Assembly: GCA_944380795.1 (NCBI GenBank)
Contig: CALWIS010000212.1
Coordinates: 1 to 35,606 of the forward strand
Source: an uncultured Clostridia bacterium
Lineage (GTDB): Bacteria > Bacillota > Clostridia > Oscillospirales > Acutalibacteraceae
Length of the DNA: 35,606 nucleotides
Reading direction: 5' to 3'
Positions 31,951 to 35,606 of this stretch are shown here, one piece after another (position 1 is the stretch's first letter; each line of letters starts with the position of its first letter). A program made the position numbers and the translations under genes. Under the pieces are notes generated by a model that was given only the letters and a program-made list of their open reading frames with translations, had not been told where the DNA came from and ran no database searches.

Positions 31951-32310
31951 GGTTTCCAAAGGGGTGTTGTTTGCCAGTGGCAAACGTTGAACACCGACCG
32001 AGCCGGCAGGCGAGACCAAAACCCCTTTGGCCGCTCTCCTCAGCGAGCGGAATTCTTTATGCTCCAAAAACGCAGGAAGGGGTGAGAAAACTGTCCAGTG
32101 GACAGTTTTCGAGGGGAAACCCACGTCTGGGGTTTCCCCTCATAATCCCTCTTATCAATACGGTTTGCTGCCTCTCAGGGCTCGCGTTGCCTTCGGCAAC
32201 TCTTGCTGCTGGTGCAAATCGCTAGCTTTTTTATAGGCTCGCTTACGCTTCGCAGCATTGGGGCTCCTCGCCCAATCCCCCGCCAAAGGGACTAAGTCCC
32301 TTTGGAAACC
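31951..32310. mobile_element. MITE-like hairpin-rich element between lepA and hemW
   Basis: GGTTTCCAAAGGG (31951-31963) and CCCTTTGGAAACC (32298-32310) are perfect 13-bp terminal inverted copies bounding 360 bp. Inside are perfect hairpins: GTTTGCC-AGT-GGCAAAC (31969-31985), AAAACTGTCC-AGT-GGACAGTTTT (32087-32109), a 12-bp stem GAGGGGAAACCC (32111-32122 with 32130-32141), GTTGCC-TTC-GGCAAC (32186-32200), and CCAAAGGGACT with its copy (32283-32305). No transposase and no obvious target duplication are seen. Long antisense open frames cross it but read like chance. It may be a dispersed repetitive element carried by a parent transposon elsewhere. Confidence 0.55.
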
Positions 32311-32328
32311 GTACGTTTAAAACCTGAT

Positions 32329-34137
32329 TTACTCATCCAGCTTCAAAACGCTCATAAAGGCTTCCTGCGGCACCTCTACGGTACCCAGCTGACGCATCCG
32401 CTTCTTGCCCTCTTTCTGTTTCTCCAGCAGCTTCTTCTTTCGGGTGATATCGCCGCCGTAGCACTTGGCCAGCACGTCTTTGCGCAGAGCCTTCACTGTT
32501 TCCCGAGCAATAATCCGCCCACCAATACACGCCTGAATGGGCACTTCAAACAACTGGCGCGGGATCTTCTCCGCCAGTTTTTCCGCCATTTTCCGGGCGC
32601 GGCCATAGGCCTTGTCGGCGTGGATGATAAACGACAGCGCGTCCACCACTTCGCCGTTGAGCATGATGTCCAGCTTCACCAGATTGGATTTCTGGTAGCC
32701 CATGAGCTCATAGTCAAAAGAGGCATAGCCGCGGGTGCGGGATTTCAGCGCATCGAAAAAGTCGTAGATAATTTCGTTTAGGGGCAGCTCATAGTGGATG
32801 TCCACTCGGTCGGCGTCCAGATACTTCATATCCTTAAATACGCCACGGCGTTCCTGACACAGTTCCATAATGTTTCCCACATACTCGCTGGGGGAGTAAA
32901 TATGGGCGTTGGCAATGGGCTCCTCCGCCTTGGCAATAAGAGTGGGGTCGGGATAGTTGGTGGGGTTGTCCACCGCCACCATTTCTCCATCCGTTTTGGT
33001 AATGTGGTACACCACGCTGGGGGCGGTGGTAATCAGATCCAGATTATATTCCCGCTCCAAACGTTCCTGCAAAATTTCCATGTGTAAAAGACCCAAGAAG
33101 CCGCAGCGGAAGCCAAAGCCCAGTGCAACAGAGGTTTCCGGTTCAAAGGTAAGAGCCGCGTCGTTGAGCTGGAGTTTTTCCAGCGCGTCCCGTAAGTCGC
33201 TATAGTGAGCGCCGTCGGCGGGGTAAATACCGCAGAACACCATGGGCTGTACGGCACGGTAGCCGGGCAGCGGCTCCGCGGCGGGACGGTTTGCCAAAGT
33301 GACAGTATCGCCCACTCGGGCTTCCCGCACATTTTTAATGGAAGCGGCAATGTATCCCACCTCGCCGGCAGAAAGGGAATCTGCAGGTTCCAGAGAAGTG
33401 GCCCGTAGATAGCCGCATTCCACCACAGTGAACTCGCTGCCCACTGCCATCATGCGGATGGTATCCCCGGCATGGACGGTTCCTTCTTTAATACGCACAT
33501 ACACAATGACGCCCTTATAGGCATCATAATAGGAATCGAAGATCAAAGCTTGCAAGGGAGCCTCGGGGTCGCCGGTAGGAGCAGGCACATCCTGCACAAT
33601 ACGCTCCATCACCTGGTCGATGTTAATGCCCTGTTTGGCGGAAATGCGGGGGGCGTCCTGGGCGGGAATGCCGATAACATCCTCCACTTCGTCGGCTACC
33701 CGTTCCGGGTCGGCGCTGGGCCGGTCAATTTTCTTGATAACGGGCACCAGAACCAAGCCCGCGTCCACTGCCAAATAGGTGTTGGCGAGGGTCTGGGCCT
33801 CAATGCCCTGAGAAGCGTCTACCACCAGCACCGCGCCTTCACAAGCGGCCAGAGAGCGGGACACCTCATAGTTAAAGTCCACGTGGCCGGGGGTGTCGAT
33901 AAGGTTAAAGACATAATCCTCCCCGTCCTTTGCCCGATACACTAAGGTTACGGCGTGAGCCTTGATGGTAATGCCCCGTTCCCGTTCCAGGTCCATATTA
34001 TCCAGAAGCTGGTCCTCCATATTGCGGAGGGCCACCGCCTGGGTCTGTTCCAGAATACGGTCGGCCAGGGTGCTTTTTCCGTGGTCGATATGGGCAATAA
34101 TGCTGAAATTTCGTATTTTATCCTGTGGCACTGCCAA
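32329..34137 (-). CDS. lepA: Elongation factor 4 (LepA) with an altered G4 motif
   Basis: LepA is a ribosome-associated GTPase that acts in translation fidelity and initiation under stress. The 602-residue product has G1 [14 protein letters not shown], switch I (RERGITIK), G3 DTPGHVDF, then EF-G-like domains and the LepA-specific C-terminus ([20 protein letters not shown], then [20 protein letters not shown]). The G4 motif NKxD reads [13 protein letters not shown], with Lys where Asn is expected (residue about 135; codon on the plus strand at 33733-33735). Start: a TTG at 34137 is likely, with AGGTGA just upstream giving the normal N-terminus; a GTG at 34131 is the alternative. Confidence 0.95.
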   Translation of the reverse strand: MAVPQDKIRNFSIIAHIDHGKSTLADRILEQTQAVALRNMEDQLLDNMDLERERGITIKAHAVTLVYRAKDGEDYVFNLIDTPGHVDFNYEVSRSLAACEGAVLVVDASQGIEAQTLANTYLAVDAGLVLVPVIKKIDRPSADPERVADEVEDVIGIPAQDAPRISAKQGINIDQVMERIVQDVPAPTGDPEAPLQALIFDSYYDAYKGVIVYVRIKEGTVHAGDTIRMMAVGSEFTVVECGYLRATSLEPADSLSAGEVGYIAASIKNVREARVGDTVTLANRPAAEPLPGYRAVQPMVFCGIYPADGAHYSDLRDALEKLQLNDAALTFEPETSVALGFGFRCGFLGLLHMEILQERLEREYNLDLITTAPSVVYHITKTDGEMVAVDNPTNYPDPTLIAKAEEPIANAHIYSPSEYVGNIMELCQERRGVFKDMKYLDADRVDIHYELPLNEIIYDFFDALKSRTRGYASFDYELMGYQKSNLVKLDIMLNGEVVDALSFIIHADKAYGRARKMAEKLAEKIPRQLFEVPIQACIGGRIIARETVKALRKDVLAKCYGGDITRKKKLLEKQKEGKKRMRQLGTVEVPQEAFMSVLKLDE

Positions 34138-34219
34138 AGTACGATCACCTGTTCTTTCCGGTAAAATAAATTCGATATAATCAGAATCAGTATAGCACAG
34201 GAGCGGCAAAAAGGGCAAG

Positions 34220-34256
34220 AAAAAAGGCGGTGATTTTCAAAGGCTTTTTCACCGCC
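34220..34256 (-). terminator. Terminator of the XRE regulator gene
   Basis: GGCGGTGA (34226-34233) pairs with TCACCGCC (34249-34256). On the minus strand it is followed by TTTTTT. It separates the XRE gene from lepA. Confidence 0.85.
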
Positions 34257-34278
34257 GGAAGGATTCGCTTATTGGAAA

Positions 34279-34629
34279 TTAAAGCTCTTTAGGGGTATGA
34301 GAGCGCAGACTGGACAACAGGGCTTTGAGCACGTCCTCTGCAACTCCAAGTTCTTCTTGCGTGCAGTCTGTAAGAGCTTGGGAGATGGTATGAAGGTAAA
34401 GGGGGGAGGAAGCTTCCAGACTGTCCATTACCAGCTGGTCAAGGGTACAGTGAAGGGAATTGGCAATTTTTATTAAAGTAGGAAGGCTCACTTTGGTGGA
34501 CCCCGTTTCAATATGGCTCATATGAGGTTTAGAAAGGTCTACCAGGTCTGCCAGCTTTTCCTGAGAAAATCCCTGTTTTTTCCGTGCTTCGCGAATGCGC
34601 TCCCCAATTTTCTGATAGTTGACCTCCAT
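34279..34629 (-). CDS. XRE-family transcriptional regulator
   Basis: This is a small DNA-binding regulator. The 116-residue product has an XRE-type helix-turn-helix (about 8-60: IGERIREARKKQGFSQEKLA, then LVDLSKPHMSHIETGSTKVS) and a short C-terminal helical part of about 50 residues (EELGVAEDVLKALLSSLRS). It has no sensor domain. Start: AAAGGTGG lies before the ATG at 34629; the upstream frame to 34674 has no good site. It is divergent from the SLOG-like gene, with a short shared control region, and may regulate it. Confidence 0.85.
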   Translation of the reverse strand: MEVNYQKIGERIREARKKQGFSQEKLADLVDLSKPHMSHIETGSTKVSLPTLIKIANSLHCTLDQLVMDSLEASSPLYLHTISQALTDCTQEELGVAEDVLKALLSSLRSHTPKEL

Positions 34630-34664
34630 AAAGTACCACCTTTTTAAATTGATGATAATCTTTA

Positions 34665-34693
34665 TTGTATGCACACTTTGTCTATGATATAAT
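34665..34693 (+). promoter_or_regulatory. Promoter of the SLOG-like gene, in the divergent region
   Basis: TTGTAT (34665-34670) and TATAAT (34688-34693), a 17-base spacer, with TGA in extended -10 position. TCTAT and ATAGA arms surround the -10, a possible site for the divergent XRE protein. Confidence 0.6.
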
Positions 34694-34747
34694 TGTCTGT
34701 ATAGATATTATGCTTATACAGATTAACAAAAACTTGGAGAATTTAAA

Positions 34748-35202
34748 ATGGAAAAAAGGTGCTTTCTATTTGGACACAAAGTGATAACAGAACCTATAGA
34801 AAATAATTTGGAAAGAGCAATCAACAGAAGTATTATACAATTCCAAATAACTGAGTTTATGGTAGGCAATTATGGGGAGTTTGATAAATTGTGTGTTAGG
34901 AAACTACAAAAAGCAAAAGAAAAGTATCCGCATATCCATATATATTCTGCTTTGGCGTATTATCCCCAAAAAATAAATGGAAATTGCCTGAAAAGTTTGA
35001 TGGATTCTATTTTCCCGATGGACAAGAAAGAGTTCCTCCAAAAGCCGCTATTCCAAGGTTAAATTCCTATCTGGTAGATACTTCTGATCTAATTATTTGC
35101 TATGTTTCATACATTTCTAATGGAGCATATTCAGTGTTAAGGTATGCGCAGAAAAAGTCAAAAACAAAACCCTTTATTATCAATTTGGGAGATATAAAAT
35201 AA
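34748..35202 (+). pseudogene. SLOG/DUF1273-like gene with a frameshift at an A run
   Basis: The first part (MEKRCFLFGHKVITE, then QITEFMVGNYGEFDKLCVRK, IHIYSALAYYPQK) and the second (LPEKFDGFYFPDGQERVPPK, then AIPRLNSYLVDTSDLIICYV, NGAYSVLRYAQK, FIINL) are successive pieces of one SLOG-superfamily protein, a nucleotide-binding Rossmann-like fold. They lie in different frames. One extra A in the run of six (34968-34973) would join YYPQK to NKWKLPEKFDGF. So either the gene is broken by a one-base deletion, or ribosomes slip at the A run, or it is a sequencing error. SLOG proteins often sense nucleotides in defence or signalling systems. Confidence 0.75.
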
Positions 35203-35220
35203 AAGGAGCCTTTCGTCTTT

Positions 35221-35245
35221 TGAACAGCACCCCATTTGTTAGACA
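35221..35245. repeat. Left terminal inverted repeat of an IS3-family element
   Basis: TGAACAGCACCCCATTTGTT begins here and runs on into AGACA. This TG-start and the CACCCCA-TTGTTAGACA pattern are typical of IS3/IS150-group ends. The right end lies outside the window. Confidence 0.7.
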
Positions 35246-35281
35246 GTATGGTATACTGAATAACAAGTGGGGTGATTTATT

Positions 35282-35606
35282 ATGCCAAAAGGGATACCAA
35301 ACAAACGGTATACGCCAGAATTCAAGAAACGAGTCGTTGAGGCGGTCATACAGGACGGACTAAGCTATCAGGAGGCCGCCAGAATTTATGAAGTTCAAGG
35401 ACATGGCCGCATCCAAAGTTGGGAGAGGATCTATTTGGAAGAAGGTCCGGAAGGACTTGCAGTTGAACGCCGCGGTCGAAAGAGTACAGGCAGGCCGAAG
35501 AAACTGCCCGACAAAGTAGAAGAGGACCTGCTTGCCGAAGTGCAGCGTCTGCGTGCAGAAAATGCTTACTTAAAAAACTTGCAAGCCTTGGTTTTGGAAG
35601 AAGAGC
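35282..35606 (+). CDS. IS3-family transposase OrfA, truncated by the window edge
   Basis: The visible 108 codons start MPKGIPNKRYTPEFKKRVVE and contain a helix-turn-helix (YQEAARIYEV) and WERIYLEEGPEGLAVERRGR, then a coiled coil (EEDLLAEVQRLRAENAYLK) as in IS3 OrfA. OrfB, with the DDE catalytic domain, would follow outside the window by programmed frameshift. GGGGTGA precedes the ATG. It inserts 18 bases after the frameshifted SLOG gene. Confidence 0.88.
   Translation, partial: MPKGIPNKRYTPEFKKRVVEAVIQDGLSYQEAARIYEVQGHGRIQSWERIYLEEGPEGLAVERRGRKSTGRPKKLPDKVEEDLLAEVQRLRAENAYLKNLQALVLEEE

Noticed and set aside
31591..32225. Long open frames on both strands in the hairpin-rich stretch between lepA and hemW
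   Set aside because: Their residues follow the inverted repeats and have no recognisable fold or start; non-coding element more likely.

Overview
The window looks like chromosomal DNA from an endospore-forming, anaerobic, gut-type Clostridia, probably Oscillospirales or Ruminococcaceae-like. The grounds are spoIIP, a DUF6472 protein, a DUF2325/DUF3793/flavodoxin iron operon, LplABC/YesMN-style sugar uptake, consensus sigma-A promoters, strong AGGAGG ribosome sites and GC-moderate codon use. No tRNA, rRNA or CRISPR array was seen. Family calls and comparisons with reference proteins are from memory; no search was run.

Layout. 1-961: rplM-rpsI and a terminator. 1250-3092: a methyl-accepting chemotaxis protein. 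3135-3520: a 41-residue membrane microprotein whose end resembles a sortase sorting signal. 3960-11234: a carbohydrate locus with two permeases, a lipoprotein binding protein, a YesM-type kinase, a YesN-type regulator and a GH130 mannoside phosphorylase, closed by an 18-bp-stem terminator. 11248-13782 (minus): a CoA-disulfide-reductase/rhodanese fusion and a ferredoxin plus NapH-like membrane protein. 14006-16012: a DUF6472 protein and a DUF348/G5/3D cell-wall protein. 16204-17871: two small membrane proteins and an AEC transporter. 18100-19295: rpe and a convergent, divergent-in-sequence MecA-like adaptor. 19339-22709: a four-gene Rnf-derived operon (C-D-E-A). 22770-23747 (minus): two lipoproteins. 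23880-27916: a 5'-nucleotidase fossil, spoIIP and envelope genes including an M23 peptidase. 27984-29401: an operon with two matching GTTAG-N6-CTAAC operators, then DUF2325, DUF3793 and flavodoxin. 29441-34629 (minus): an XRE regulator, lepA, hemW and an MFS transporter, with a hairpin-rich, inverted-repeat-bounded element between lepA and hemW. 34748-35606: a frameshifted SLOG-type gene and the left end of an IS3-family element.

The most unusual system is the rnfCDEA-like operon. Its subunits are recognisable by length, membrane topology and conserved patches. However, rnfB and rnfG are absent from the cluster. The four cysteines that hold the membrane [2Fe-2S] cluster in RnfA/RnfE are all substituted at gapless aligned positions (Tyr and Thr in A; Tyr and Ser in E). 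The usual FMN-attachment motif of RnfD is not visible, and the glycine-rich flavin/NADH motif of RnfC is missing. Only the two ferredoxin-type 4Fe-4S motifs of RnfC remain. This suggests a repurposed Rnf relative that does not carry electrons across the membrane in the known way, though that is inference.
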